Below, in pieces: positions 46,420 through 60,084 of a DNA stretch of 64,000 nucleotides (within the stretch, counting starts at the first letter, position 1; the number at the start of each line of letters is the position of its first letter). Both the position numbers and the translations under genes were made by a program. This DNA is from Sipunculus nudus (Eukaryota; Annelida; Sipuncula; Golfingiida; Sipunculidae): assembly GCA_026874595.1 (NCBI GenBank), contig CM049320.1, forward strand, positions 5,211,464-5,275,463, written 5' to 3'. The notes beneath the pieces are model-generated. The model searched no databases. It worked only from the letters and a program-made list of their open reading frames with translations, and was not told the origin of the DNA.

Positions 46420-47690
46420 TCTGGTCAGTAGTTAAAAGTGAAATTTATACTGGAATTCAGTAATTTTATTTAATACATGACAAAGTGTGTAAAGTTTACT
46501 TACACTGACCAAGAGATATCAAGACCTGCTTTGGGCCAGCTCAAGCATGAAAGGGATGGGGGTTTCAGTTTTTATATTTGTGATATCAGTCTAAATATTC
46601 TGACTGAATCTTACAGATATATAATGGTTCTATTGAGGTCACATATAAGTGTTTTCTTTTCAACTAATTGGATCAACCCGATTACAATTATCCTTTCTTC
46701 TCCATGTTTTCATTCAGCTTTCGTATTTTGAATATATTATTAAAATGTGTCCTTCTTCCAATACATTTTGTGGAATTATACACAGTAATTCTTTTGAAAG
46801 TGGCTTTCGATATATAAGCTACTAAATGTGGTAGTATATTATCAATTTTTCAGCTTACGTAAAAGGTCATGAACATATGTAGACTTGAATCATCAGGTAA
46901 TATTGAGACTTGGTCAGGTGGGACCACTGAAGGTTGTTTTATATTAACATGCCATGTCTTATTTTTATTCGGTAACCAGGGGACACCATACCCTCGAACA
47001 CATTGTTTAACATTTAACACGCACAACAGCATGATATTAACTTTTAAATCCCTGCTAACATGACAACTACGGAACCATTGACAGAATTCATGTCAAAGTC
47101 GTAAATTTTCCAGCGGGAGCCACACTCACATGATGGAGATAACGAGATGTTCATGTAACAGTTTTGAATCATTTAATATTTGTGATATTCATTTGTATTT
47201 ATAAACTCATTAAAGTGTTGGAAATATCTTCCGAATTTGAGAAAGTAACCATTAAAATCAAACATTCAAATACCTATTGCCGTTGTCAAGCGTAAAAGTT
47301 GCATGATTTGGGCGACAGTGACAAACAGACAACGTGTAGTCTGTACCAGTACCCGTGTCAGCATGTTTTCCGGGACATTTTAACAGTTCTAGGTCGTGGG
47401 AGCAATTCCTTCGACTGCCGAGTGAATGACCATGTCTTTACTTGTAGTGAATTTGTATGAGACACATAATTCAAAATATGAGAAAACACTTTACAGTTAT
47501 AACGAAATATTCAACACTTGACAACAGAGATATAGCAACTCCAGCTGTTGATGTCAGTCAATGCGATGTCATACGCAACCGGCCTTTGTTACGTCAACAT
47601 GACGTCACTATTGTCTATAAACACCTGTAGCAAACATTTAAATTCGAAAGCCTTCTGAGAAGGAGCGCATATGGGTTCATTAGCAGAAGG
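46420..47690. other. Spacer before the satellite array
   Basis: Open frames of 60-84 codons (46,477-46,731; 46,869-47,063) match nothing I know. The final 50 bases before the array contain CCTTCTGAGAAGG, a short perfect stem-loop, then AGAAGGGCTGTGATGG, where the first satellite unit begins. Confidence 0.45.
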
Positions 47691-50600
47691 GCTGTGATGG
47701 TTAGTGGCTATGTCATGAAGGAACTACTTTCTCCTGGTGATACTGACTGTAGGACTGTTGTGATGGTTAGTGGCTATGTCATGAAGGAACTACTTTCTCC
47801 TGGTGATACTGACTGTAGGACTGTTGTGATGGTTAGTGGCTATGTCATGAAGGAACTACTTTCTCTTGGTGATACTGACTGTAGGACTGTTGTGATGGTT
47901 AGTGGCTATGTCATGAAGGAACTACTTTCTCCTGGTGACATTGACTGTAGGACTGTTGTGATGGTTAGTGGCTATGTCATGAAGGAACTACTTTCTCCTG
48001 GTGATACTGACTGTAGGACTGTTGTGATGGTTAGTGGCTATGTCATGAAGGAACTACTTTCTCCTGGTGATACTGACTGTAGGACTGTTGTGATGGTTAG
48101 TGGCTATGTCATGAAGGAACTACTTTCTCCTGGTGACACTGACTGTAGGACTGTTGTGATGGTTAGTGGCTATGTCATGAAGGAACTACTTTCTCCTGGT
48201 GACACTGACTGTAGGACTGTTGTGATGGTTAGTGGCTATGTCATGAAGGAACTGCTTTCTCCTGGTGACACTGACTGTAGGACGGTTGTGATGGTTAGTG
48301 GCTATGTCATGAAGGAACTGCTTTCTCCTGGTGACACTGACTGTATGGCTGTTGTGATGGTTAGTGGCTATGTCATGAAGGAACTACTTTCTCCTGGTGA
48401 CACTGACTGTAGGACTGTTGTGATGGTTAGTGGCTATGTCATGAAGGAACTACTTTCTCCTGGTGACACTGACTGTAGGACTGTTGTGATGGTTAGTGGC
48501 TATGTCATGAAGGAACTACTTTCTCCTGGTGACACTGACTGTAGGACTGTTGTGATGGTTAGTGGCTATGTCATGAAGGAACTACTTTCTCCTGGTGACA
48601 CTGACTGTAGGACTGTTGTGATGGTTAGTGGCTATATCATGAAGGAACTACTTTCTCCTGGTGATACTGACTGTAGGACTGTTGTGATGGTTAGTGGCTA
48701 TGTCATGAAGGAACTACTTTCTCCTGGTGATACTGACTGTAGGACTGTTGTGATGGTTAGTGGCTATGTCATAAAGGAACTACTTTCTCCTGGTGATACT
48801 GACTGTAGGACTGTTGTGATGGTTAGTGGCTATGTCATGAAGGAACTACTTTCTCCTGGTGATACTGACTGTAGGACTGTTGTGATGGTTAGTGGCTATG
48901 TCATGAAGGAACTACTTTCTCCTGGTGATACTGACTGTAGGACTGTTGTGATGGTTAATGGCTATGTCATGAAGGAACTACTTTCTCCTGGTGATACTGA
49001 CTGTAGGACTGTTGTGATGGTTAGTGGCTATGTCATGAAGGAACTACTTTCTCCTGGTGATACTGACTGTAGGACTGTTGTGATGGTTAGTGGCTATGTC
49101 ATGAAGGAACTACTTTCTCCTGGTGATACTGACTGTAGGACTGTTGTGATGGTTAGTGGCTATGTCATGAAGGAACTACTTTCTCCTGGTGATACTGACT
49201 GTAGGACTGTTGTGATGGTTAGTGGCTATGTCATGAAGGAACTACTTTCTCCTGGTGATACTGACTGTAGGACTGTTGTGATGGTTAGTGGCTATGTCAT
49301 GAAGGAACTACTTTCTCCTGGTGATACTGACTGTAGGACTGTTGTGATGGTTAGTGGCTATGTCATGAAGGAACTACTTTCTCCTGGTGATACTGACTGT
49401 AGGACTGTTGTGATGGTTAGTGGCTATGTCATGAAGGAACTACTTTCTCCTGGTGATACTGACTGTAGGACTGTTGTGATGGTTAGTGGCTATGTCATGA
49501 AGGAACTACTTTCTCCTGGTGATACTGACTGTAGGACTGTTGTGATGGTTAGTGGCTATGTCATAAAGGAACTACTTTCTCCTGGTGATACTGACTGTAG
49601 GACTGTTGTGATGGTTAGTGGCTATGTCATGAAGGAACTACTTTCTCCTGGTGATACTGACTGTAGGAATGTTGTGATGGTTAGTGGCTATGTCATGAAG
49701 GAACTACTTTCTCCTGGTGATACTGACTGTAGGACTGCTGTGATGGTTAGTGGCTATGTCATGAAGGAACTACTTTCTCCTGGTGATACTGACTGTAGGA
49801 CTGCTGTGATGGTTAGTGGCTATGTCATGAAGGAACTACTTTCTCCTGGTGATACTGACTGTAGGACTGTTGTGATGGTTAGTGGCTATGTCATGAAGGA
49901 ACTACTTTCTCCTGGTGATACTGACTGTAGGACTGTTGTGATGGTTAGTGGCTATGTCATGAAGGAACTACTTTCTCCTGGTGATACTGACTGTAGGACT
50001 GTTGTGATGGTTAGTGGCTATGTCATGAAGGAACTACTTTCTCCTGGTGATACTGACTGTAGGACTGTTGTGATGGTTAGTGGCTATGTCATGAAGGAAC
50101 TACTTTCTCCTGGTGATACTGACTGTAGGACTGTTGTGATGGTTAGTGGCTATGTCATGAAGGAACTACTTTCTCCTGGTGATACTGACTGTAGGACTGT
50201 TGTGATGGTTAGTGGCTATGTCATGAAGGAACTACTTTCTCCTGGTGATACTGACTGTAGGACTGTTGTGATGGTTAGTGGCTATGTCATGAAGGAACTA
50301 CTTTCTCCTGGTGATACTGACTGTAGGACTGTTGTGATGGTTAGTGGCTATGTCATGAAGGAACTACTTTCTCCTGGTGATACTGACTGTAGGACTGTTG
50401 TGATGGTTAGTGGCTATGTCATGAAGGAACTACTTTCTCCTGGTGATACTGACTGTAGGACTGTTGTGATGGTTAGTGGCTATGTCATGAAGGAACTACT
50501 TTCTCCTGGTGATACTGACTGTAGGACTGTTGTGATGGTTAGTGGCTATGTCATGAAGGAACTACTTTCTCCTGGTGATACTGACTGTAGGACTGTTGTG

Positions 50601-53600
50601 ATGGTTAATAGCTATGTCATGAAGGAACTACTTTCTCCTGGTGATACTGACTGTAGGACTGTTGTGATGGTTAGTGGCTATGTCATGAAGGAACTACTTT
50701 CTCCTGGTGATACTGACTGTAGGACTGTTGTGATGGTTAGTGGCTATGTCATGAAGGAACTACTTTCTCCTGGTGATACTGACTGTAGGACTGTTGTGAT
50801 GGTTAGTGGCTATGTCATGAAGGAACTACTTTCTCCTGGTGATACTGACTGTAGGACTGTTGTGATGGTTAGTGGCTATGTCATGAAGGAACTACTTTCT
50901 CCTGGGGTTTATTGACTGTAGGACTGTTGTGATGGTTAGTGGCTATGTCATGAAGGAACTACTTTCTCCTGGTGATACTGACTGTAGGACTGTTGTGATG
51001 GTTAGTGGCTATGTCATGAAGGAACTACTTTCTCCTGGTGATACTGACTGTAGGACTGTTGTGATGGTTAGTGGCTATGTCATGAAGGAACTACTTTCTC
51101 CTGGTGATACTGACTGTAGGACTGTTGTGATGTTTAGTGGCTATGTCATGAAGGAACTAATTTCTCCTGGTGATACTGACTGTAGGACTGTTGTGATGGT
51201 TAGTGGCTATGTCATGAAGGAACTACTTTCTCCTGGTGATACTGACTGTAGGACTGTTGTGATGGTTAGTGGCTATGTCATGAAGGAACTACTTTCTCCT
51301 GGTGATACTGACTGTAGGACTGTTGTGATGGTTAGTGGCTATGTCATGAAGGAACTACTTTCTCCTGGTGATACTGACTGTAGGACTGTTGTGATGGTTA
51401 GTGGCTATGTCATGAAGGAACTACTTTCTCCTGGTGATACTGACTGTAGGACTGTTGTGATGGTTAGTGGCTATGTCATGAAGGAACTACTTTCTCCTGG
51501 TGATACTGACTGTAGGACTGTTGTGATGGTTAGTGGCTATGTCATGAAGGAACTACTTTCTCCTGGTGATACTGACTGTAGGACTGTTGTGATGGTTAGT
51601 GGCTATGTCATGAAGGAACTACTTTCTCCTGGTGATACTGACTGTAGGACTGTTGTGATGGTTAGTGGCTATGTCATGAAGGAACTACTTTCTCCTGGTG
51701 ATACTGACTGTAGGACTGTTGTGATGGTTAGTGGCTATGTCATGAAGGAACTACTTTCTCCTGGTGATACTGACTGTAGGACTGTTGTGATGGTTAGTGG
51801 CTATGTCATGAAGGAACTACTTTCTCCTGGTGATACTGACTGTAGGACTGTTGTGATGGTTAGTGGCTATGTCATGAAGGAACTACTTTCTCCTGGTGAT
51901 ACTGACTGTAGGACTGTTGTGATGGTTAGTGGCTATGTCATGAAGGAACTACTTTCTCCTGGTGATACTGACTGTAGGACTGTTGTGATGGTTAGTGGCT
52001 ATGTCATGAAGGAACTACTTTCTCCTGGTGATACTGACTGTAGGACTGTTGTGATGGTTAGTGGCTATGTCATGAAGGAACTACTTTCTCCTGGTGATAC
52101 TGACTGTAGGACTGTTGTGATGGTTAGTGGCTATGTCATGAAGGAACTACTTTCTCCTGGTGATACTGACTGTAGGACTGTTGTGATGGTTAGTGGCTAT
52201 GTCATGAAGGAACTACTTTCTCCTGGTGATACTGACTGTAGGACTGTTGTGATGGTTAGTGGCTATGTCATGAAGGAACTACTTTCTCCTGGTGATACTG
52301 ACTGTAGGACTGTTGTGATGGTTAGTGGCTATGTCATGAAGGAACTACTTTCTCCTGGTGATACTGACTGTAGGACTGTTGTGATGGTTAGTGGCTATGT
52401 CATGAAGGAACTACTTTCTCCTGGTGATACTGACTGTAGGACTGTTGTGATGGTTAGTGGCTATGTCATGAAGGAACTACTTTCTCCTGGTGATACTGAC
52501 TGTAGGACTGTTGTGATGGTTAGTGGCTATGTCATGAAGGAACTACTTTCTCCTGGTGATACTGACTGTAGGACTGTTGTGATGGTTAGTGGCTATGTCA
52601 TGAAGGAACTACTTTCTCCTGGTGATACTGACTGTAGGACTGTTGTGATGGTTAGTGGCTATGTCATGAAGGAACTACTTTCTCCTGGTGATACTGACTG
52701 TAGGACTGTTGTGATGGTTAGTGGCTATGTCATGAAGGAACTACTTTCTCCTGGTGATACTGACTGTAGGACTGTTGTGATGGTTAGTGGCTATGTCATG
52801 AAGGAACTACTTTCTCCTGGTGATACTGACTGTAGGACTGTTGTGATGGTTAGTGGCTATGTCATGAAGGAACTACTTTCTCCTGGTGATACTGACTGTA
52901 GGACTGTTGTGATGGTTAGTGGCTATGTCATGAAGGAACTACTTTCTCCTGGTGATACTGACTGTAGGACTGTTGTGATGGTTAGTGGCTATGTCATGAA
53001 GGAACTACTTTCTCCTGGTGATACTGACTGTAGGACTGTTGTGATGGTTAGTGGCTATGTCATGAAGGAACTACTTTCTCCTGGTGATACTGACTGTAGG
53101 ACTGTTGTGATGGTTAGTGGCTATGTCATGAAGGAACTACTTTCTCCTGGTGATACTGACTGTAGGACTGTTGTGATGGTTAGTGGCTATGTCATGAAGG
53201 AACTACTTTCTCCTGGTGATACTGACTGTAGGACTGTTGTGATGGTTAGTGGCTATGTCATGAAGGAACTACTTTCTCCTGGTGATACTGACTGTAGGAC
53301 TGTTGTGATGGTTAGTGGCTATGTCATGAAGGAACTACTTTCTCCTGGTGATACTGACTGTAGGACTGTTGTGATGGTTAGTGGCTATGTCATGAAGGAA
53401 CTACTTTCTCCTGGTGATACTGACTGTAGGACTGTTGTGATGGTTAGTGGCTATGTCATGAAGGAACTACTTTCTCCTGGTGATACTGACTGTAGGACTG
53501 TTGTGATGGTTAGTGGCTATGTCATGAAGGAACTACTTTCTCCTGGTGATACTGACTGTAGGACTGTTGTGATGGTTAGTGGCTATGTCATGAAGGAACT

Positions 53601-56600
53601 ACTTTCTCCTGGTGATACTGACTGTAGGACTGTTGTGATGGTTAGTGGCTATGTCATGAAGGAACTACTTTCTCCTGGTGATACTGACTGTAGGACTGTT
53701 GTGATGGTTAGTGGCTATGTCATGAAGGAACTACTTTCTCCTGGTGATACTGACTGTAGGACTGTTGTGATGGTTAGTGGCTATGTCATGAAGGAACTAC
53801 TTTCTCCTGGTGATACTGACTGTAGGACTGTTGTGATGGTTAGTGGCTATGTCATGAAGGAACTACTTTCTCCTGGTGATACTGACTGTAGGACTGTTGT
53901 GATGGTTAGTGGCTATGTCATGAAGGAACTACTTTCTCCTGGTGATACTGACTGTAGGACTGTTGTGATGGTTAGTGGCTATGTCATGAAGGAACTACTT
54001 TCTCCTGGTGATACTGACTGTAGGACTGTTGTGATGGTTAGTGGCTATGTCATGAAGGAACTACTTTCTCCTGGTGATACTGACTGTAGGACTGTTGTGA
54101 TGGTTAGTGGCTATGTCATGAAGGAACTACTTTCTCCTGGTGATACTGACTGTAGGACTGTTGTGATGGTTAGTGGCTATGTCATGAAGGAACTACTTTC
54201 TCCTGGTGATACTGACTGTAGGACTGTTGTGATGGTTAGTGGCTATGTCATGAAGGAACTACTTTCTCCTGGTGATACTGACTGTAGGACTGTTGTGATG
54301 GTTAGTGGCTATGTCATGAAGGAACTACTTTCTCCTGGTGATACTGACTGTAGGACTGTTGTGATGGTTAGTGGCTATGTCATGAAGGAACTACTTTCTC
54401 CTGGTGATACTGACTGTAGGACTGTTGTGATGGTTAGTGGCTATGTCATGAAGGAACTACTTTCTCCTGGTGATACTGACTGTAGGACTGCTTGTGATGG
54501 TTAGTGGCTATGTCATGAAGGAACTACTTTCTCCTGGTGATACTGACTGTAGGACTGTTGTGATGGTTAGTGGCTATGTCATGAAGGAACTACTTTCTCC
54601 TGGTGATACTGACTGTAGGACTGTTGTGATGGTTAGTGGCTATGTCATGAAGGAACTACTTTCTCCTGGTGATACTGACTGTAGGACTGTTGTGATGGTT
54701 AGTGGCTATGTCATGAAGGAACTACTTTCTCCTGGTGATACTGACTGTAGGACTGTTGTGATGGTTAGTGGCTATGTCATGAAGGAACTACTTTCTCCTG
54801 GTGATACTGACTGTAGGACTGTTGTGATGGTTAGTGGCTATGTCATGAAGGAACTACTTTCTCCTGGTGATACTGACTGTAGGACTGTTGTGATGGTTAG
54901 TGGCTATGTCATGAAGGAACTACTTTCTCCTGGTGATACTGACTGTAGGACTGTTGTGATGGTTAGTGGCTATGTCATGAAGGAACTACTTTCTCCTGGT
55001 GATACTGACTGTAGGACTGTTGTGATGGTTAGTGGCTATGTCATGAAGGAACTACTTTCTCCTGGTGATACTGACTGTAGGACTGTTGTGATGGTTAGTG
55101 GCTATGTCATGAAGGAACTACTTTCTCCTGGTGATACTGACTGTAGGACTGTTGTGATGGTTAGTGGCTATGTCATGAAGGAACTACTTTCTCCTGGTGA
55201 TACTGACTGTAGGACTGTTGTGATGGTTAGTAGCTATGTCATGAAGGAACTACTTTCTCCTGGTGATACTGACTGTAGGACTGTTGTGATGGTTAGTGGC
55301 TATGTCATGAAGGAACTACTTTCTCCTGGTGATACTGACTGTAGGACTGTTGTGATGGTTAGTGGCTATGTCATGAAGGAACTACTTTCTCCTGGTGATA
55401 CTGACTGTAGGACTGTTGTGATGGTTAGTGGCTATGTCATGAAGGAACTACTTTCTCCTGGTGATACTGACTGTAGGACTGTTGTGATGGTTAGTGGCTA
55501 TGTCATGAAGGAACTACTTTCTCCTGGTGATACTGACTGTAGGACTGTTGTGATGGTTAGTGGCTATGTCATGAAGGAACTACTTTCTCCTGGTGATACT
55601 GACTGTAGGACTGTTGTGATGGTTAGTGGCTATGTCATGAAGGAACTACTTTCTCCTGGTGATACTGACTGTAGGACTGTTGTGATGGTTAGTGGCTATG
55701 TCATGAAGGAACTACTTTCTCCTGGTGATACTGACTGTAGGAATGTTGTGATGGTTAGTGGCTATGTCATGAAGGAACTACTTTCTCCTGGTGATACTGA
55801 CTGTAGGACTGTTGTGATGGTTAGTGGCTATGTCATGAAGGAACTACTTTCTCCTGGTGATACTGACTGTAGGACTGTTGTGATGGTTAGTGGCTATGTC
55901 ATGAAGGAACTACTTTCTCCTGGTGATACTGACTGTAGGACTGTTGTGATGGTTAGTGGCTATGTCATGAAGGAACTACTTTCTCCTGGTGATACTGACT
56001 GTAGGACTGTTGTGATGGTTAGTGGCTATGTCATGAAGGAACTACTTTCTCCTGGTGATACTGACTGTAGGACTGTTGTGATGGTTAGTGGCTATGTCAT
56101 GAAGGAACTACTTTCTCCTGGTGATACTGACTGTAGGACTGTTGTGATGGTTAGTGGCTATGTCATGAAGGAACTACTTTCTCCTGGTGATACTGACTGT
56201 AGGACTGTTGTGATGGTTAGTGGCTATGTCATGAAGGAACTACTTTCTCCTGGTGATACTGACTGTAGGACTGTTGTGATGGTTAGTGGCTATGTCATGA
56301 AGGAACTACTTTCTCCTGGTGATACTGACTGTAGGACTGTTGTGATGGTTAGTGGCTATGTCATAAAGGAACTACTTTCTCCTGGTGATACTGACTGTAG
56401 GACTGTTGTGATGGTTAGTGGCTATGTCATAAAGGAACTACTTTCTCCTGGTGATACTGACTGTAGGACTGTTGTGATGGTTAGTGGGTATGTCATGAAG
56501 GAACTACTTTCTCCTGGTGATACTGACTGTAGGACTGTTGTGATGGTTAGTGGCTATGTCATGAAGGAACTACTTTCTCCTGGTGATACTGACTGTAGGA

Positions 56601-59600
56601 CTGTTGTGATGGTTAGTGGCTATGTCATGAAGGAACTACTTTCTCCTGGTGATACTGACTGTAGGACTGTTGTGATGGTTAGTGGCTATGTCATGAAGGA
56701 ACTACTTTCTCCTGGTGATACTGACTGTAGGACTGTTGTGATGGTGAGTGGCTATGTCATGAAGGAACTACTTTCTCCTGGTGATACTGACTGTAGGACT
56801 GTTGTGATGGTTAGTGGCTATGTCATGAAGGAACTACTTTCTCCTGGTGATACTGACTGTAGGACTGTTGTGATGGTTAATGGCTATGTCATGAAGGAAC
56901 TACTTTCTCCTGGTGATACTGACTGTAGGACTGTTGTGATGGTGAGTGGCTATGTCATGAAGGAACTACTTTCTCCTGGTGATACTGACTGTAGGACTGT
57001 TGTGATGGTTAGTGGCTATGTCATGAAGGAACTACTTTCTCCTGGTGATACTGACTGTAGGACTGTTGTGATGGTTAGTGGCTATGTCATGAAGGAACTA
57101 CTTTCTCCTGGTGATACTGACTGTAGGACTGTTGTGATGGTTAATGGCTATGTCATGAAGGAACTACTTTCTCCTGGTGATACTGACTGTAGGACTGTTG
57201 TGATGGTTAGTGGCTATGTCATGAAGGAACTACTTTCTCCTGGTGATACTGACTGTAGGACTGTTGTGATGGTTAGTGGCTATGTCATGAAGGAACTACT
57301 TTCTCCTGGTGATACTGACTGTAGGACTGTTGTGATGGTTAGTGGCTATGTCATGAAGGAACTACTTTCTCCTGGTGATACTGACTGTAGGACTGTTGTG
57401 ATGGTTAGTGGCTATGTCATGAAGGAACTACTTTCTCCTGGTGATACTGACTGTAGGACTGTTGTGATGGTTAGTGGCTATGTCATGAAGGAACTACTTT
57501 CTCCTGGTGATACTGACTGTAGGACTGTTGTGATGGTTAATGGCTATGTCATGAAGGAACTACTTTCTCCTGGTGATACTGACTGTAGGACTGTTGTGGT
57601 GGTTAGTGGCTATGTCATGAAGGAACTACTTTCTCCTGGTGATACTGACTGTAGGACTGTTGTGGTGGTTAGTGGCTATGTCATGAAGGAACTACTTTCT
57701 CCTGGTGATACTGACTGTAGGACTGTTGTGATGGTTAGTGGCTATGTCATGAAGGAACTACTTTCTCCTGGTGATACTGACTGTAGGACTGTTGTGATGG
57801 TTAGTGGCTATGTCATGAAGGAACTACTTTCTCCTGGTGATACTGACTGTAGGACTGTTGTGATGGTTAGTGGCTATGTCATGAAGGAACTACTTTCTCC
57901 TGGTGATACTGACTGTAGGACTGTTGTGATGGTTAGTGGCTATGTCATGAAGGAACTACTTTCTCCTGGTGATACTGACTGTAGGACTGTTGTGATGGTT
58001 AGTGGCTATGTCATGAAGGAACTACTTTCTCCTGGTGATACTGACTGTAGGACTGTTGTGATGGTTAGTGGCTATATCATGAAGGAACTACTTTCTCCTG
58101 GTGATACTGACTGTAGGACTGTTGTGATGGTTAATAGCTATGTCATGAAGGAACTACTTTCTCCTGGTGATACTGACTGTAGGACTGTTGTGATGGTTAG
58201 TGGCTATGTCATGAAGGAACTACTTTCTCCTGGTGATACTGACTGTAGGACTGTTGTGATGGTTAGTGGCTATGTCATGAAGGAACTACTTTCTTCTGGT
58301 GATACTGACTGTAGGACTGTTGTGATGGTTAGTGGCTATGTCATGAAGGAACTACTTTCTCCTGGTGATACTGACTGTAGGACTGTTGTGATGGTTAGTG
58401 GCTATGTCATGAAGGAACTACTTTCTCCTGGTGATACTGACTGTAGGACTGTTGTGATGGTTAGTGGCTATGTCATGAAGGAACTACTTTCTCCTGGTGA
58501 TACTGACTGTAGGACTGTTGTGATGGTTAGTGGCTATGTCATGAAGGAACTACTTTCTCCTGGTGATACTGACTGTAGGACTGTTGTGATGGTAAGTGGC
58601 TATGTCATGAAGGAACTACTTTCTCCTGGTGATACTGACTGTAGGACTGTTGTGATGGTTAGTGGCTATGTCATGAAGGAACTACTTTCTCCTGGTGATA
58701 CTGACTGTAGGACTGTTCTGATGGTTAGTGGCTATGTCATGAAGGAACTACTTTCTCCTGGTGATACTGACTGTAGGACTGTTGTGATGGTTAGTGGCTA
58801 TGTTATGAAGGAACTACTTTCTCCTGGTGATACTGACTGTAGGACTGTTGTGATGGTTAGTGGCTATGTCATGAAGGAACTACTTTCTCCTGGTGATACT
58901 GACTGTAGGACTGTTGTGATGGTTAGTGGCTATATCATGAAGGAACTACTTTCTCCTGGTGATACTGACTGTAGGACTGTTGTGATGGTTAGTGGCTATG
59001 TCATGAAGGAACTACTTTCTCCTGGTGATACTGACTGTAGGACTGATGTGATGGTTAGTGGCTATGTCATGAAGGAACTACTTTCTCCTGGTGATACTGA
59101 CTGTAGGACTGTTCTGATGGTTAGTGGCTATGTCATGAAGGAACTACTTTCTCCTGGTGATACTGACTGTAGGACTGTTGTGATGGTTAGTGGCTATGTC
59201 ATGAAGGAACTACTTTCTCCTGGTGATACTGACTGTAGGACTGTTGTGATGGTTAGTGGCTATGTCATGAAGGAACTACTTTCTCCTGGTGATACTGACT
59301 GTAGGACTGTTGTGATGGTTAGTGGCTATGTCATGAAGGAACTACTTTCTCCTGGTGATACTGACTGTAGGACTGTTGTGATGGTTAGTGGCTATGTCAT
59401 AAAGGAACTACTTTCTCCTGGTGATACTGACTGTAGGACTGTTGTGATGGTTAGTGGCTATGTCATGAAGGAACTACTTTCTCCTGGTGATACTGACTGT
59501 AGGACTGTTGTGATGGTTAGTGGCTATGTCATGAAGGAACTACTTTCTCCTGGTGATACTGACTGTAGGACTGTTGTGATGGTTAATGGCTATGTCATGA

Positions 59601-59978
59601 AGGAACTACTTTCTCCTGGTGATACTGACTGTAGGACTGTTGTGATGGTTAGTGGCTATGTCATGAAGGAACTACTTTCTCCTGGTGATACTGACTGTAG
59701 GACTGTTGTGATGGTTAGTGGCTATGTCATGAAGGAACTACTTTCTCCTGGTGATACTGACTGTAGGACTGTTGTGATGGTTAGTGGCTATGTCATAAAG
59801 GAACTACTTTCTCCTGGTGATACTGACTGTAGGACTGTTGTGATGGTTAGTGGCTATGTCATAAAGGAACTACTTTCTCCTGGTGATACTGACTGTAGGA
59901 CTGTTGTGATGGTTAATAGCTATGTCATGAAGGAACTACTTTCTCCTGGTGATACTGACTGTAGGACTGTATGAAAGG
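47691..59978. repeat. 66-bp satellite array, about 186 head-to-tail copies
   Basis: The unit starts ATGGTTAGTGGCTATGTCAT and ends GACTGTAGGACTGTTGTG; 12.28 kb divided by 66 gives about 186 copies. In one plus frame it reads a 22-residue repeat starting MVSGYVMKEL and ending DCRTVV, giving open frames of 1,073, 1,191 and 1,834 codons. Two +1 indels, near 50,905 and 54,489, separate these frames. I regard it as non-coding: 66 is a multiple of three, so one stop-free frame is unsurprising; most variants change the residue (S to N, M to I, V to I, T to N/A); and there is no signal peptide, domain or exon structure at either edge. The right edge (GTAGGACTGTATGAAAGG) turns into the 42-bp family, and the unit resembles about 1.5 such units. 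Confidence 0.95.
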
Positions 59979-60084
59979 TATACTCAGTTGTGCGTGTGCG
60001 TTTTATATAAAGTGATTTGCAAGTGTGAAGAAATCCACATAAAGAAAAAATATGGTAACTGTTCTTTGGTGGGTTACCTTATAG

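Noticed and set aside
58590-58605. Splice donor GGTAAGT within a satellite unit
   Set aside because: It is a single-base variant of GGTTAGT in one unit, with no partner acceptor or conserved use.
47694-59974. Three very long open frames (1,073, 1,191 and 1,834 codons) as a giant repetitive protein
   Set aside because: The repeat length is a multiple of three, one stop-free frame in six is expected by chance, most unit variants are amino-acid-changing, two +1 indels break the frame, and no signal, domain or exon context is present at either edge.
47691-59978. CRISPR-like array
   Set aside because: Units are directly adjacent with no unique spacers, no cas genes are present and the DNA is of animal type.
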